Source: Corynebacterium sp. MSK008 (GTDB lineage Bacteria; Actinomycetota; Actinomycetes; Mycobacteriales; Mycobacteriaceae). From it: a DNA stretch of 64,000 bases. The notes beneath the pieces are model-generated. The model saw only the letters and a program-made list of their open reading frames with translations. It had not been told where the DNA came from and did not search any database. Below are positions 30,851 through 40,741 of this stretch, one piece after another. Numbering within the stretch: the first letter of the stretch is position 1; each line of letters begins with the position of its first letter. The stretch is from positions 40,580-104,579 of the forward strand of contig NZ_JASPJX010000011.1 of assembly GCF_030232585.1 (NCBI RefSeq), read 5' to 3'. Made by a program: the position numbers and the translations under genes.

Positions 30851-31927
30851 ATGCGCAAACTCGCCGCAATTGCCCTGCTCGCGTTCAGCCTCACGCCTGC
30901 GCCTGCCTCCGCCCAGGATGTGGCGTGCGCGGTGCCGGCGCTCGTCGCAAAGCCTGCTGCTTTACCCGCGACCGAAGCGCTGCGGAAGTTCGCCACCGGT
31001 GCCGGGGTACGCGTGGCGGTGATCGACACCGGCGTCGCACCGCACCCCGAGATCACGCACCTGCGCCCGGGCCGCGACTTCGTGGCCGCGGACGCGCTGC
31101 ACGACTGCGATAACCACGGCACCGCCGTCGCCGGGATAATCGCCGGGCGCACCCTCGGCATCGCCCCGGACGCGGAAATCATCGCGATCCGGCAGACCTC
31201 GACGCACTACCGCGACCTCGACGCCGGCAACCTGCACACGCTCACCGACGCGATCCACAACGCCCTCGACGAGGGCGCGAGCGTGCTCAACATCTCCGTC
31301 GTGTCCTGCCTGGAGCCCGGGTTCGCCTCGCGCATCGACACCTCCGGCATCACCGCCGCCCTCCACCGCGCGGAGGCGCAAGGCGCGGTGGTCGTCGCCG
31401 CCGCGGGCAACACCGGGCCGGACTGCGAGCCCGGCTTCGAGGTCTTCCCTGCCCGCTTCCCCACCGTCCTCGCGGTGGCCGCGCGCGCCGACGACCACAC
31501 CATCGCCGACTACTCCCTGCCCGCCGGGTTATCCGCGCCGGGCCATGTGCCGGCGGCACTCGCACCCGGCGGGTGGGCCGAGGGGACGCTGGCCAAAGAC
31601 GGCGTGCACCCGTACGTGGGCACGAGTTTCGCCACCCCTGTGGTCAGCGGCACGGTGGCGCTGTTGCAGTCGCGCTACCCCGGCATCACCCCGGAGCATG
31701 TGCGCTCGCTTATCCGCGCCTCCGCCCAACCCGGCGGCGGCGCCATCAACCCGCTAGCAGCGCTGACCCAACTGACACCCCACGAGCTGGCGGACCGCCC
31801 GACCGCCCAGGTACGCGCCGTCGACGCGCAGCCCAGCGCGGCCGTGGGCAGGCTCGGTGTGCTCGCCGGCGTAGCGCTCGCGCTGGCTGCGCTGGTGGTC
31901 GCGCTGCGCGCCGCGCTGCGGGGCTAA
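30851..31927 (+). CDS. mycP: ESX-4 mycosin, subtilisin-like serine protease MycP
   Basis: 358 residues. Signal peptide cleaved about after A21 (ASA|QD), catalytic Asp59 (VIDTG), His89 (DNHGT) and Ser259 (GTSFATP), and a C-terminal membrane anchor (VLAGVALALAALVVALR). Cysteine pairs as in mycosins. Overlaps the convergent eccB stop by 4 bp. Confidence 0.95.
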   Translation: MRKLAAIALLAFSLTPAPASAQDVACAVPALVAKPAALPATEALRKFATGAGVRVAVIDTGVAPHPEITHLRPGRDFVAADALHDCDNHGTAVAGIIAGRTLGIAPDAEIIAIRQTSTHYRDLDAGNLHTLTDAIHNALDEGASVLNISVVSCLEPGFASRIDTSGITAALHRAEAQGAVVVAAAGNTGPDCEPGFEVFPARFPTVLAVAARADDHTIADYSLPAGLSAPGHVPAALAPGGWAEGTLAKDGVHPYVGTSFATPVVSGTVALLQSRYPGITPEHVRSLIRASAQPGGGAINPLAALTQLTPHELADRPTAQVRAVDAQPSAAVGRLGVLAGVALALAALVVALRAALRG

Positions 31928-33138
31928 TACGTCGCCGTCATCGCCGCGTCGCGGGTCAGCTCCGCGCCCTCCGGCAGCAGGGCGATGATCTCCCACGGCA
32001 CCGCTTCGACGTGCGCCGCACCCACGGTTGCCAGGGTTTCCGCATCCGGTGCCCGGTGGCGCAGCCCGTTCGCGGAGACGACGTGGAACCCGTGGCCCGA
32101 ATCCACCCCGACGGAGCCGCCGTTCAGCCCCGCGAAGTGCGTGGCCACCGACGTGCCGGACAGCTCGATGCCTTCCGGCACCACATCTACGGTGGCCCCG
32201 CCGCGGTTTTGGTCCACGCACGCCAAGTGCGGCTCAACCCACCGCGGCCGCTGCTCCGGCAGGCGCAGTTCCTCCTCCGCGTCCGGGTACGACGCCAGGC
32301 TCGCACGACTCGCGACGGCGGCCTTCGCCCCGGCGTCCAGCAGCATGGTGCGCTGGGTGCCGGTGATGGGTCGAATCCGGCCGTCCGCGAGCGCCCAGGA
32401 TGTACCGTCCGCGTCGATGATCTGCGGCAGCGGGTCCGGCAGCGCCGCCGGCGGCAGTTCTTCCAGCGCGGAAATGACCTGCGTCGGCGGCGTCCACCGT
32501 GGCGTGTCCGGGGTGATCCCCAGCGCCCGGCGGATCACGCGGCCCTGCGGGGTGTTCGCCTCCGGCAGCAGGCGCCGCCCTTCGGAGGTAACCACCCACT
32601 CGCGGGTGGCGTCGGCGGCGAGGACGGCGGCGTCGATAGGCAATGGCTCCGGAGCCTCACCCGCAACCACCGTGATCCTGTCCGCGCCGCACACCGACCA
32701 GCTGGCCGAAGGCGCGTCCTCGGGCGCGAACATGCCCGGTGCCGCAACGATGCCCACCGGCACACCCCGGGGCAACTCGGCGAGCTTCTCGTCGCCGATG
32801 CGCGCGGGATCAGCCGCCTGGCCGGCGATCAAGCGCGCCGACGCCAAGTTCGTCACCGGGTGCGCCGCCTCCCCCACGCGCACGTACAGCGTGCCGTCCG
32901 TGGCGCGCACAATCGGCGCATCTCCCGGGTCCGCGTTCGGCCGCATCCAAGCAAACAGCCCCATTACGCCTGCGATCATCACCACCGCCGCGGTACCGAA
33001 AATGGTTGCGCGGCGCCGCGCGGCCAACGGGTCGTGGATCATGCGGATATCCCCGAAAACCAGGCCGTGCTCCATACGACGGCGCATGAACTTGTGCCCC
33101 GACACCTGGGCACGCGTGGTTGGCAACAGCTTCGCCAT
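31924..33138 (-). CDS. eccB: ESX-4 core component EccB
   Basis: 404 residues from ATG 33138, with GGGGAGGGG upstream. N-terminal cytoplasmic stretch with the family motif TTRAQVSGHKFMRRRMEHGLV-like sequence, one membrane helix (ATIFGTAAVVMIAGVMGLFAW, about 45-65), then the periplasmic R1-R4 repeat domain with two cysteines (WSVCGADR, HLACVDQ). Transcribed apart from eccC and eccD-mycP. Together the locus has all ESX-4 parts; eccE is absent, as in all ESX-4 systems. Motif copy at 32631-32641. Confidence 0.94.
   Translation of the reverse strand: MAKLLPTTRAQVSGHKFMRRRMEHGLVFGDIRMIHDPLAARRRATIFGTAAVVMIAGVMGLFAWMRPNADPGDAPIVRATDGTLYVRVGEAAHPVTNLASARLIAGQAADPARIGDEKLAELPRGVPVGIVAAPGMFAPEDAPSASWSVCGADRITVVAGEAPEPLPIDAAVLAADATREWVVTSEGRRLLPEANTPQGRVIRRALGITPDTPRWTPPTQVISALEELPPAALPDPLPQIIDADGTSWALADGRIRPITGTQRTMLLDAGAKAAVASRASLASYPDAEEELRLPEQRPRWVEPHLACVDQNRGGATVDVVPEGIELSGTSVATHFAGLNGGSVGVDSGHGFHVVSANGLRHRAPDAETLATVGAAHVEAVPWEIIALLPEGAELTRDAAMTATY
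32631..32641 (+). repeat. Dispersed motif, copy 10
   Basis: Exact match in eccB, read L-P-I-D-A. Confidence 0.8.
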
Positions 33139-33178
33139 GACAATTCCCCTCCCCCGAGAAAAACACCTGGCGGAAAGC

Positions 33179-35296
33179 TTACTGCGTCGCGCCCACCTCC
33201 GCGAGCGCAAACAGCTCGTCCGAGCCGTTTTCTTGCCCGTCTGCGACCATGTCCTCCAGTTCCGCCTCGCTGAACTGGCTGTTCACCGCGAAGATCGCCG
33301 TGGAGCCCTTGCGGTAGACGGGTGTCACGCCGTTAGAGACCCAGAAGTCGCGCAGCATCTCGTACGGCGGGTACTGGTAGTGCCAGAACGGACCGGGGCT
33401 GAGCAGGAAGAACTTCACGTTCAAGTTCTCCACCGTCTCGTCGACGAGGTTGTGCTCGCCTTCGCCGATGAAGTCGGCGTTCCAGTACATGATGTCGCCG
33501 TTGGTGCCGCGGCCGCCGTTGGGCCACAGGTAGTGACGGTTCAACGTGGGCACGCCGTTGTAGGCGTACATCCAGGAGTAGCCGTCGGCGGGGTCGCCTG
33601 CGGTCAGGCCCTCCCAGGCGGCGGGTTGGGCGGCTAGCCAGTCGAAGGCTTCAAGGTCGTCGGCATCGACCATGCGGTCGCTGACGCGGGCTGCGGCGTA
33701 GGTTTTCTCGGCGCCGTGGTCGGTGTGCTCGCGCATCATCGGGATCGCCGCGGAGGCGACGATGCAGGCGACGACGATGCTCGCGATTGCGGAGGTGCGC
33801 TCGCCTTTCGCATAGCGCTTAGCGACGGGCGCTGCCGTGACCACGCGAATCCCCGCCGCCACGGCAATAGCTGCCGAGGCCGTGACAGCCATGACCACCG
33901 GCATGATCAGGCGGTGGCCGGTGCTGTAGTGCAGGTTGCCCACGTAGTCGAGCAGGCGGCCCAGCGTGTTGCCGAACGGCTCCAGGGCATTGGCGGTGAT
34001 AGCCAGGGACACCGCGTAGAAGAGCACCGGCCAGATTTGGCGGCGCCACAGCAGGCACACCACCGCACCCGCGGCGGCGAGCCAGAGCAGCACGGTGGAG
34101 TCGTACGCCGGGAAGAACTGCAGCACGTGGCGGGTCTCCATCCGTGCTGCTGTGCCCCACGCCCCGCCGACGCCCAGGGTTTCCTCCGGCCGCCAAGACG
34201 CCACCTCGCCCGCCTGGGCGGAGCCGGCGAGCACCTGCGGGACGAACATGGCAACGCCGGCGACGGCCGGCAGCGCGATCCACAGCGTGTCCGTCAGGCG
34301 GGTGCGCTCCGGGGAGATCAGTGTGGAGGTTAGCCAGTAGAACCCGACTGCGAGCACGACGATGGTGACTGCGGACGGGTGCACGCACAGCACCGCCACG
34401 AACGCGAGTGCGGCGGGCAAGGCGCTGGCGCGCCTGCGCGGCACGGTGATAAGCAGCCACGTCACGGTGCCGGTGAGCGCCACGGCGAACAGGTAAGGCC
34501 ACATGCCCACGTAGTCCGGGATCCAGAACAGCTGCGGGGCGGCATACCCCATGACCGCGGCGAGCGCCGCGGCGATCTGCGCGGTTATCCCGGTGGAGCG
34601 CAAGAACGCGAACACCAGGCACGCGAGCGTGGCCGGCAGCGCCAGCGCGGGCAGCACAGCAGAGGCGATGTTTAGCGCCGGGATGGGGTCCAGGCCCGCC
34701 GTCTCGCCGAACAGCGCGACCCCTGCGTGGTAAGCGGACGGGTAGAACAGCTTCAGCTGGGATTCCACATTCTGCAGCTCACCCATGCGGGTGGCGGAGG
34801 CGATGCCCTCGTCCATGATGAAGCGCACCAGGTTGGCGTGCCACTGCACATCCCACCCCTGGACGATGTTGTAGACGCCGTTGGGCATCCGCTCCAGCCA
34901 GTGCAGCCGTTCCGAAGCGGCCATGAACGCGCCCACCCCGACGCCTACGGCGGGCAGCACCCAGTACGGGTCGGCGATGCTTTCCTTGCGCACGTCGCCG
35001 GGAAACAGCGCCCGGCGCCAGCTCACGGACCCGCCACGGCGCGCGCGTCGCACGAACATGAACCGCCACGCAGCGGCCGCCATGACTGCTACGACCATGC
35101 TCACGCCGAAGGTCCACAGGTTGTACGGCGCGCTGGTCAGCCCCCAGAACCAGGAGGTCACGCCGAACAGGCCGAAGGTCACCGGCAGCGCCGCCGCACC
35201 GGCGGCCGGCGTTTTCATGCCGGCGACCCAGGACAACACGAAGCCGGGGAGGGTGAAGAACACGACGGCGAACCACGCGGCTGCGACTGTAGTCAT
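33179..35296 (-). CDS. Large polytopic membrane protein, DUF6541-like
   Basis: 705 residues. About 12-14 membrane segments in the first 500 residues, then a soluble C-terminal domain of about 180 residues (WLAAQPAAWEGLTAGDPADGYSW...). A large loop after TM4 (GVYNIVQGWDVQWHANLVRFIMDEG) contains Asp/Glu/His residues like the catalytic loop of GT-C glycosyltransferases. The DUF6541 label and a GT-C role in envelope glycan synthesis are inferences. GGAGGTG lies 11 nt before ATG 35296. Separated by 40 nt from eccB. Confidence 0.65.
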   Translation of the reverse strand: MTTVAAAWFAVVFFTLPGFVLSWVAGMKTPAAGAAALPVTFGLFGVTSWFWGLTSAPYNLWTFGVSMVVAVMAAAAWRFMFVRRARRGGSVSWRRALFPGDVRKESIADPYWVLPAVGVGVGAFMAASERLHWLERMPNGVYNIVQGWDVQWHANLVRFIMDEGIASATRMGELQNVESQLKLFYPSAYHAGVALFGETAGLDPIPALNIASAVLPALALPATLACLVFAFLRSTGITAQIAAALAAVMGYAAPQLFWIPDYVGMWPYLFAVALTGTVTWLLITVPRRRASALPAALAFVAVLCVHPSAVTIVVLAVGFYWLTSTLISPERTRLTDTLWIALPAVAGVAMFVPQVLAGSAQAGEVASWRPEETLGVGGAWGTAARMETRHVLQFFPAYDSTVLLWLAAAGAVVCLLWRRQIWPVLFYAVSLAITANALEPFGNTLGRLLDYVGNLHYSTGHRLIMPVVMAVTASAAIAVAAGIRVVTAAPVAKRYAKGERTSAIASIVVACIVASAAIPMMREHTDHGAEKTYAAARVSDRMVDADDLEAFDWLAAQPAAWEGLTAGDPADGYSWMYAYNGVPTLNRHYLWPNGGRGTNGDIMYWNADFIGEGEHNLVDETVENLNVKFFLLSPGPFWHYQYPPYEMLRDFWVSNGVTPVYRKGSTAIFAVNSQFSEAELEDMVADGQENGSDELFALAEVGATQ

Positions 35297-35338
35297 GGTG
35301 GTTATGGCACCTCCCGGTTCTGATGTAACCCAAGCATG

Positions 35339-36169
35339 CTACATCTCACGGGTGGCTCTGGTCGCTTCGGCGCGCGCCGCCAGTTCGGCATCCGCCGGGT
35401 ACTCCACCCCCACCAGGGTCAGGCCGCGGGCGGGGGCGAGGGGGACGTCGGGCGAGCGGGCGTCGAGAAGCAAAAGCTCCTCCGGCCACTCGGGCGCGCG
35501 CCTGCCTTCGCCGACGGTGAGGCAGGTGGCCACGAGTGCGCGGACCATGTTCCAGCAGAACGCGTCGGCGGTGATCCGCGCCTCGTAAAGCCGCGGCTCG
35601 ACTTCGCGCCAGGTGAAGCTGTGCACCTCGCGGATCGTGGTGCCGTGCTCCTTCGGGCGGCAAAACGCGGCGAAGTTGTTCAGCCCCACCAACGCGTCGG
35701 CGCACGCCTGCACCGCGCCCAAGTCCACGGGTTTCGGCCACACGGCGGTGTCGCGCGCGCGGGTGGGCACGGCACCCGCAGGGTGGGTGGTCACCCGGTA
35801 GCAGTAGGTGCGGGTCAGGGCGGAAAAGCGCGCGTCGAAGCCTGCCGGGGCTTGGGTGACGTCGAAGACGCGGACGTCTTCAGGCAGCAATTTTGCTAAT
35901 CGACGCACCAGCCGCCCCGGATCCCCCTCAATCGAGCGCCGGTTGAGCGACTCCCCCGGAATGTCCGCGTGCGCGACCTGGCCGGCAGCGTGCACGCCCG
36001 CGTCGGTGCGGCCGGCTACGGTGAGCGCCACGCCGGTACGCAGCACGAGCGACAGCGCATCCTCGATGGTCTGCTGGACAGTGCGCAGGTCGCCCTTTTG
36101 GCGAGCCCAGCCGTGGAAGTCGGTGCCGTCGTAGGCGATGTCCAGGCGCAGGCGCAGCGTGTCGTCCAT
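35339..36169 (-). CDS. truA: tRNA pseudouridine(38-40) synthase
   Basis: 276 residues. Catalytic Asp56 in AGRTDAGVHA; also YDGTDFHGWARQ and the late FCWNMVRALV. ATG 36169 is chosen over 36223 because MDDTLRLRLDIAYDG is the family start; TACAAT lies 8 nt upstream, suggesting a leaderless message. Downstream of rplQ as in most actinobacteria. Confidence 0.94.
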   Translation of the reverse strand: MDDTLRLRLDIAYDGTDFHGWARQKGDLRTVQQTIEDALSLVLRTGVALTVAGRTDAGVHAAGQVAHADIPGESLNRRSIEGDPGRLVRRLAKLLPEDVRVFDVTQAPAGFDARFSALTRTYCYRVTTHPAGAVPTRARDTAVWPKPVDLGAVQACADALVGLNNFAAFCRPKEHGTTIREVHSFTWREVEPRLYEARITADAFCWNMVRALVATCLTVGEGRRAPEWPEELLLLDARSPDVPLAPARGLTLVGVEYPADAELAARAEATRATREM

Positions 36170-36209
36170 GGTGAGGCATTGTATCGCCGGAAATGGTGCG
36201 CACAGCAAA

Positions 36210-36250
36210 GCGCCCGGGGGCACTGACGTTGCAGTACCTCCCGGGCGCTC
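36210..36250 (-). terminator. Probable terminator after rplQ
   Basis: 10-bp stem (36210-36219 with 36241-36250), 21-nt loop, with TTTGCTG following on the minus strand. Moderate because the T-run is short. Confidence 0.55.
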
Positions 36251-36276
36251 GGCGCAAAAGGGAGTGTAGCTTTCGG

Positions 36277-36765
36277 CTACTTCTCCTCTGCGGTCTCCTC
36301 GGCCGGAGCCTCGGTGGTCTCCTCAGCCGGAGCCTCTTCAGCCTTGGCCTCCTCGGCCTGGCGGGAAGCGGCGGCGCGTGCTGCGCGGGTTGCCTCGGAA
36401 GACACGGTCTCCTCGAGCACCAGAGAGATCTGGGTCATCGCAGCGTTGTCGCCGGCACGGTTCTCCAGCTTGATGGAGCGGGTGTAGCCGCCATCGCGGT
36501 TGGCGAACTTCGGTGCGAGCTCGTTGAACAGGTAAGCAACGACTTCCTTGTTCGGCAGCTCAGCGGCCACGGCGCGGCGGTCAGCCACGGTGCCCTTCTT
36601 CGCCTTGGTGATCAGCTTCTCGGCGTACGGACGCAGCATGCGTGCCTTTGCGTCCGTCGTCTTGATTGCGCCGTGCTCGAACAGGGCCAGGGCCAGGTTG
36701 GACAGAATGTGCTTCTGGTGGCCGGCCGAGCCTCCGAGACGGGCGCCCTTCTTCGGGGTAGGCAT
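36277..36765 (-). CDS. rplQ: 50S ribosomal protein L17
   Basis: 162 residues. L17 core ([30 protein letters not shown]) up to about residue 120, then an acidic Ala/Glu/Thr tail with repeated AEETTE-type units, common in actinobacteria. Last gene of the alpha operon. Confidence 0.97.
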   Translation of the reverse strand: MPTPKKGARLGGSAGHQKHILSNLALALFEHGAIKTTDAKARMLRPYAEKLITKAKKGTVADRRAVAAELPNKEVVAYLFNELAPKFANRDGGYTRSIKLENRAGDNAAMTQISLVLEETVSSEATRAARAAASRQAEEAKAEEAPAEETTEAPAEETAEEK

Positions 36766-36811
36766 TTTCGTACTCCTCGTGTGCGGTTAATTGAGCGCGT
36801 GCTCTGTGGTG

Positions 36812-37825
36812 TTACTCGGTCTCGTCCGCGCTGGTGTCGACGTAGTCGCCAGTCTCGGCGTCATAGCCTTCGATCTGGGTCGGGTCGAAATCTTCCGGAG
36901 CGTCCTTCAAGGTCAGGCCCAGGTTGGCGAGCTTGATTTTGACCTCGTTGATGGACTTCTGGCCGAAGTTGCGGATATCCAGCAGGTCCGACTCGGTGCA
37001 CTCAGCGAGCTCACCGACGGTGTGGATGTCCTGGCGCTTCAGGCAGTTGTAGGAGCGAACGGAGAAGTTCAAGTCCTCGATCGGCGTGGAGTACGCGGCG
37101 ATGTACTCGGTCTCCTGCGCCGACGGGCCGATCTCGATGCCCTCGGCCGCGGTGTTCAGCTCGCGCGCCAGGCCGAAGAGCTCCACCAGGGTGGAACCGG
37201 CCGACGCGAGGGCGTCACGTGCGGTCATGGAGTTCTTGGTCTCCACGTCGATGATCAGCTTGTCAAAGTCGGTGCGCTGCTCAACACGGGTCGCCTCAAC
37301 CTTGTAGGCGACGCGGGTGACCGGCGAGTAGATCTGGTCGACCGGGATGCGGCCGGCCTCACCGCCGGAGTTGGGCATGGCCGGGACGTAGCCGCGGCCG
37401 CGCTCGACAACAAGCTCCATCTCGAGGCGAGCCTGCTCATTCAGCGACGCGATGTGCAGATCCGGGTTGTGGATCTCCACACCAGCCGGCGGCTCGATGT
37501 CGCCGGCGGTGACGTCGCCAGGGCCCTCAACAGCAAGCTGCATGACAACCGGCTCGTCGGAGTCGGAGGACAGGACGATGTCCTTGATGTTGAGGATGAT
37601 CTCAGAGACGTTCTCCTTGACGCCGGTGATCGTGGTGAACTCGTGGAGCACACCGTCGATCTTGATGGAGGTCACGGCTGCGCCCGGGATGGACGACAGC
37701 AGCGTGCGGCGCAGAGAGTTGCCCAGGGTGTAACCGAAACCAGGCTCGAGCGGCTCGATGATGAACTTCGAGCGGTTGGTGTCGATGTACTCCTCGGTCA
37801 GTTCAGGACGCTGAGAGATGAGCAT
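36812..37825 (-). CDS. rpoA: RNA polymerase subunit alpha
   Basis: 337 residues. N-terminal dimerisation domain ([30 protein letters not shown]) and C-terminal domain ([49 protein letters not shown]). AAAGGAG before ATG 37825. Part of rpsM-rpsK-rpsD-rpoA-rplQ. Confidence 0.98.
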   Translation of the reverse strand: MLISQRPELTEEYIDTNRSKFIIEPLEPGFGYTLGNSLRRTLLSSIPGAAVTSIKIDGVLHEFTTITGVKENVSEIILNIKDIVLSSDSDEPVVMQLAVEGPGDVTAGDIEPPAGVEIHNPDLHIASLNEQARLEMELVVERGRGYVPAMPNSGGEAGRIPVDQIYSPVTRVAYKVEATRVEQRTDFDKLIIDVETKNSMTARDALASAGSTLVELFGLARELNTAAEGIEIGPSAQETEYIAAYSTPIEDLNFSVRSYNCLKRQDIHTVGELAECTESDLLDIRNFGQKSINEVKIKLANLGLTLKDAPEDFDPTQIEGYDAETGDYVDTSADETE

Positions 37826-37939
37826 GAACTTCTCCTTTGTCGGCTCCCGCTATATGAAGCCGGTAGGAACGGATATGTGGAAGATTTTCGAGCACCGGCC
37901 GAACACGTCGGCAGTGCGCGGGGTGAAGCAAACGAAAGT

Positions 37940-38545
37940 TTACTTCGAGTAGAGCTCGACGATGAGCTGCTCCTGCAGCGGAACGTCGATCTGAGCGCGC
38001 TCGGGCAGCTGGTGCACGAGAATGCGCAGGGTGTCCGGAACGACCTGCAGCCAAGCCGGGACGACGGCGTCGAGCAGGTTGTCCTGAGCCTCTTCGAACC
38101 ACAGCATGTTGCGGGACTTGTCGCGGACATCGATGATGTCGTACTGCGTCACCGCAAACGACGGCACGTTGATGTGCTTGCCGTTGACGGTGAAGTGGCC
38201 GTGGGAGACCAGCTGACGTGCCTGACGGCGGGTCTTAGCCAGACCAGCGCGGTAGATCACGTTGTCCAGACGGGACTCCAGCAGGATCAGCAGGTTGTCG
38301 CCGGTCTTGCCCGGACGACGGTTCGCCTCTTCGTAGTAGCGACGGAACTGCTTCTCCATCACGCCGTAGGTGAAGCGAGCCTTCTGCTTCTCCTGCAGCT
38401 GGAGCAGGTACTCGGACTCCTTGATGCGAGCGCGGCCAGCCTGCCCCGGGGGGTACGGGCGACGCTCGAAGGACATGTCGCCGCCGACGAGGTCGACGCG
38501 GAGGCGACGGGACTTACGGGTAGCAGGGCCGGTGTAACGAGCCAT
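37940..38545 (-). CDS. rpsD: 30S ribosomal protein S4
   Basis: 201 residues with an S4 RNA-binding domain (RLDNVIYRAGLAKTRRQARQLVSHGHFTVNGK). The N-terminus lacks zinc-finger cysteines (zinc-independent form). 26 nt after rpsK and 114 nt before rpoA. Confidence 0.97.
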   Translation of the reverse strand: MARYTGPATRKSRRLRVDLVGGDMSFERRPYPPGQAGRARIKESEYLLQLQEKQKARFTYGVMEKQFRRYYEEANRRPGKTGDNLLILLESRLDNVIYRAGLAKTRRQARQLVSHGHFTVNGKHINVPSFAVTQYDIIDVRDKSRNMLWFEEAQDNLLDAVVPAWLQVVPDTLRILVHQLPERAQIDVPLQEQLIVELYSK

Positions 38546-38571
38546 GTCTCTTTACCTCTTTCCTTTCAGCC

Positions 38572-38973
38572 TTAAACGCGACGACGCTTCGGCGGACGGC
38601 AGCCGTTGAACGGCTGCGGCGTCACGTCGGAGATCGAAGACACCTCCAGGCCGGCGGCCTGGAGAGAACGGATTGCGGTCTCGCGGCCGGAGCCCGGACC
38701 CTTGACAAAGACGTCAACCTTCTTCATGCCGTGATCCATTGCCTTGCGGGCAGCGTTCTCGGCAGCCATCTGCGCGGCGAACGGCGTGGACTTACGGGAG
38801 CCCTTGAAGCCGACGTGGCCGGAAGACGCCCAGGAAATCACGTTGCCCTGCGGGTCCGTGATGGACACGATGGTGTTGTTGAAAGTGGACTTGATGTAGG
38901 CGTGGCCTGCGGCCACGTTCTTCTTGACGGCGCGGCGTCCGCGACGCGCGCCGGAACGAGTCTGAGCAGCCAT
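38572..38973 (-). CDS. rpsK: 30S ribosomal protein S11
   Basis: 133 residues; signature [20 protein letters not shown] and the invariant end [11 protein letters not shown]. Starts 3 nt after rpsM. Confidence 0.98.
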   Translation of the reverse strand: MAAQTRSGARRGRRAVKKNVAAGHAYIKSTFNNTIVSITDPQGNVISWASSGHVGFKGSRKSTPFAAQMAAENAARKAMDHGMKKVDVFVKGPGSGRETAIRSLQAAGLEVSSISDVTPQPFNGCRPPKRRRV

Positions 38974-38976
38974 AGG

Positions 38977-39345
38977 TTACTTCTTCTTTCCTGCGATGGT
39001 CTTCTTCGGGCCCTTGCGGGTGCGCGCGTTGGTCTTGGTGCGCTGGCCGCGGACGGGCAGGCCACGACGGTGGCGCATGCCCTGGTAGGAGCCGATCTCA
39101 ATCTTGCGGCGGATATCTGCCTGCACCTCGCGGCGCAGATCGCCCTCCACGGTGTAGGAAGACTCGATCGCGTCGCGCAGCGCGGCGAGCTGATCGTCGG
39201 ACAGATTGTCCGTGCGCAGGTCCGGAGAAATACCGGTCTTCTCGAGCAGTTCCTTGGCTCGGGTTGCACCGATGCCGTAAATGTAGGTGAGTGCGATCTC
39301 CATGCGCTTGTTGCGCGGGAGATCAACACCAGCTAGACGTGCCAT
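38977..39345 (-). CDS. rpsM: 30S ribosomal protein S13
   Basis: 122 residues from ATG 39345 ([26 protein letters not shown]); the frame continues upstream to 39405 without similarity. Ends in a lysine-rich tail. Note that rpmJ, which lies between infA and rpsM in mycobacteria, is absent from the 175-bp gap here. Confidence 0.98.
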   Translation of the reverse strand: MARLAGVDLPRNKRMEIALTYIYGIGATRAKELLEKTGISPDLRTDNLSDDQLAALRDAIESSYTVEGDLRREVQADIRRKIEIGSYQGMRHRRGLPVRGQRTKTNARTRKGPKKTIAGKKK

Positions 39346-39520
39346 GAGGTACGTGCCTTTCGGGTTGTTACGGTGGTTTTCTCCCCACCCGTCCACGCCA
39401 AACAACGCTTTGTCCGGGCCGTGCCGGAGAGTGGGTTGAGATTACGCGCGGCTCCAGCCACCGTGGCCAGAGGTGCACGATCCGCCGTGAGGGCGGATCT
39501 GGGTGAGGAGGCTGAAATGC

Positions 39521-39739
39521 TTACTTGTAGCGGTAAGTGATACGCCCGCGGTCCAGGTCGTAGGGGGAAAGTTCCACCACGACGCGGTCCTCCGGGAGGA
39601 TGCGGATGTAGTGCTGGCGCATCTTGCCACTGATGTGGGCGAGAACCTCGTGCCCGTTGTCCAGTTCGACCCGGAACATCGCGTTCTTCAGGGGCTCGAC
39701 AATGCGGCCCTCAACCTCGATTGCGCCTTCTTTCGCCAT
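39521..39739 (-). CDS. infA: Translation initiation factor IF-1
   Basis: 72 residues from [17 protein letters not shown] with the OB-fold motif [19 protein letters not shown]. The ATG three codons upstream (39748) is an alternative. 175 bp before rpsM, so a separate promoter for the alpha operon may lie in between. Confidence 0.97.
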   Translation of the reverse strand: MAKEGAIEVEGRIVEPLKNAMFRVELDNGHEVLAHISGKMRQHYIRILPEDRVVVELSPYDLDRGRITYRYK

Positions 39740-39866
39740 ACACTCCACTTCCTACGCCGCCTGAAAGTGCAGGCAGCAGACGTTTTTACCGGTTACATGT
39801 GGCGCTCGTGCAGGCGTGCACAAACACCGCTGGACTACATTAGCCATTTACCTGCGAAAACGCAAA

Positions 39867-39890
39867 AAGCCCCAGCGGTTGCCGGGGCTT
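39867..39890 (-). terminator. Terminator of the L,D-transpeptidase gene
   Basis: Stem AAGCCCC / GGGGCTT with a 10-nt loop and TTTTTG on the minus strand (the bases just below 39867). 15 bp after the stop. Confidence 0.8.
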
Positions 39891-39904
39891 ATCTCGGATA
39901 CGGG

Positions 39905-40690
39905 TTAGAACACGTAGACCTTGTCGCCGATCTGCAGGTCGTTGAAGTAGCGCTCTGCGTCGCCGCGCCACATGCGCACGCAACCGTGGGAGAGGATGTT
40001 CGGGTCGCCCTGGTGGAAGGCGATGCCGTTGTAGGTGAAGTAGGTGGCGTACGGCATCGGCGCGTTGCCGAACTCCCAGGAGATTTCGTCTTTGACCTTG
40101 CGGTTGACGTAGAACGTGCCGCGCGGCGTCTCGTAGCCGGGCTTGCCCGGGCCGATCAGGCCGGACTGGTAGTACATGACGCCGTTGTTCTGCAGCCAAG
40201 AGCGGCGGCCATCGATGTCTACACACGCCTTCGCGTCAGCCGGGCACGGGCCGTAGTTGAAGTCGCCGCGCGGGTTCTGCTGCGGCGCCGGCGCAGGTGC
40301 CGGGGCCGGGGCCGGCTTCGGGGCCGGCTTGGGCTTCGGGGTCTTCTCGGCGATCAGGCCAGGGAAGAACGTCTCGACAATCTCGTCGATACGCTTCTTC
40401 GCCTTCGCCGGCAGCTCCGGGTCGATGGCGGCCAGTCCGTCTGCCTGCTGGCGCAGGCCGTTGCGGATGTTCCACGCGGCATCGCGCGCGGACTTGTCCA
40501 GGTTGCTCAACGACGAAGTGGCCTGGTTGGTCAGCGAGTCCAGGCTGGACATGGCAACCGGATTCTGCCCAGGCGCGGCCTGAGCGGAAACCGGAGCTGC
40601 CAGGGAGGCGACGACACCGAGGCCGGCAGCGAAGGTGGTTGCGCGTCGCTTCAGCGGCGACTGCTTTGCGTGGCGGGGACGGTAAGACAT
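39905..40690 (-). CDS. L,D-transpeptidase (YkuD family), secreted
   Basis: 261 residues. Signal peptide (RRATTFAAGLGVVASLAAPVSAQA), a helical spacer, a Pro/Ala/Lys linker (KPKPAPKPAPAPAP), then a YkuD domain from about 145 with catalytic Cys237 in SHGCVRM and the upstream HQGDPN histidine. Would form 3-3 cross-links in peptidoglycan. Monocistronic on the minus strand with its own terminator. C. glutamicum L,D-transpeptidases include SigD targets; this one is not proven to be. Confidence 0.92.
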   Translation of the reverse strand: MSYRPRHAKQSPLKRRATTFAAGLGVVASLAAPVSAQAAPGQNPVAMSSLDSLTNQATSSLSNLDKSARDAAWNIRNGLRQQADGLAAIDPELPAKAKKRIDEIVETFFPGLIAEKTPKPKPAPKPAPAPAPAPAPQQNPRGDFNYGPCPADAKACVDIDGRRSWLQNNGVMYYQSGLIGPGKPGYETPRGTFYVNRKVKDEISWEFGNAPMPYATYFTYNGIAFHQGDPNILSHGCVRMWRGDAERYFNDLQIGDKVYVF

Positions 40691-40741
40691 GGCGGAAGTA
40701 TAACCTCCCTGCCATGAAACGCACTACAACGCGCCAGAAAA

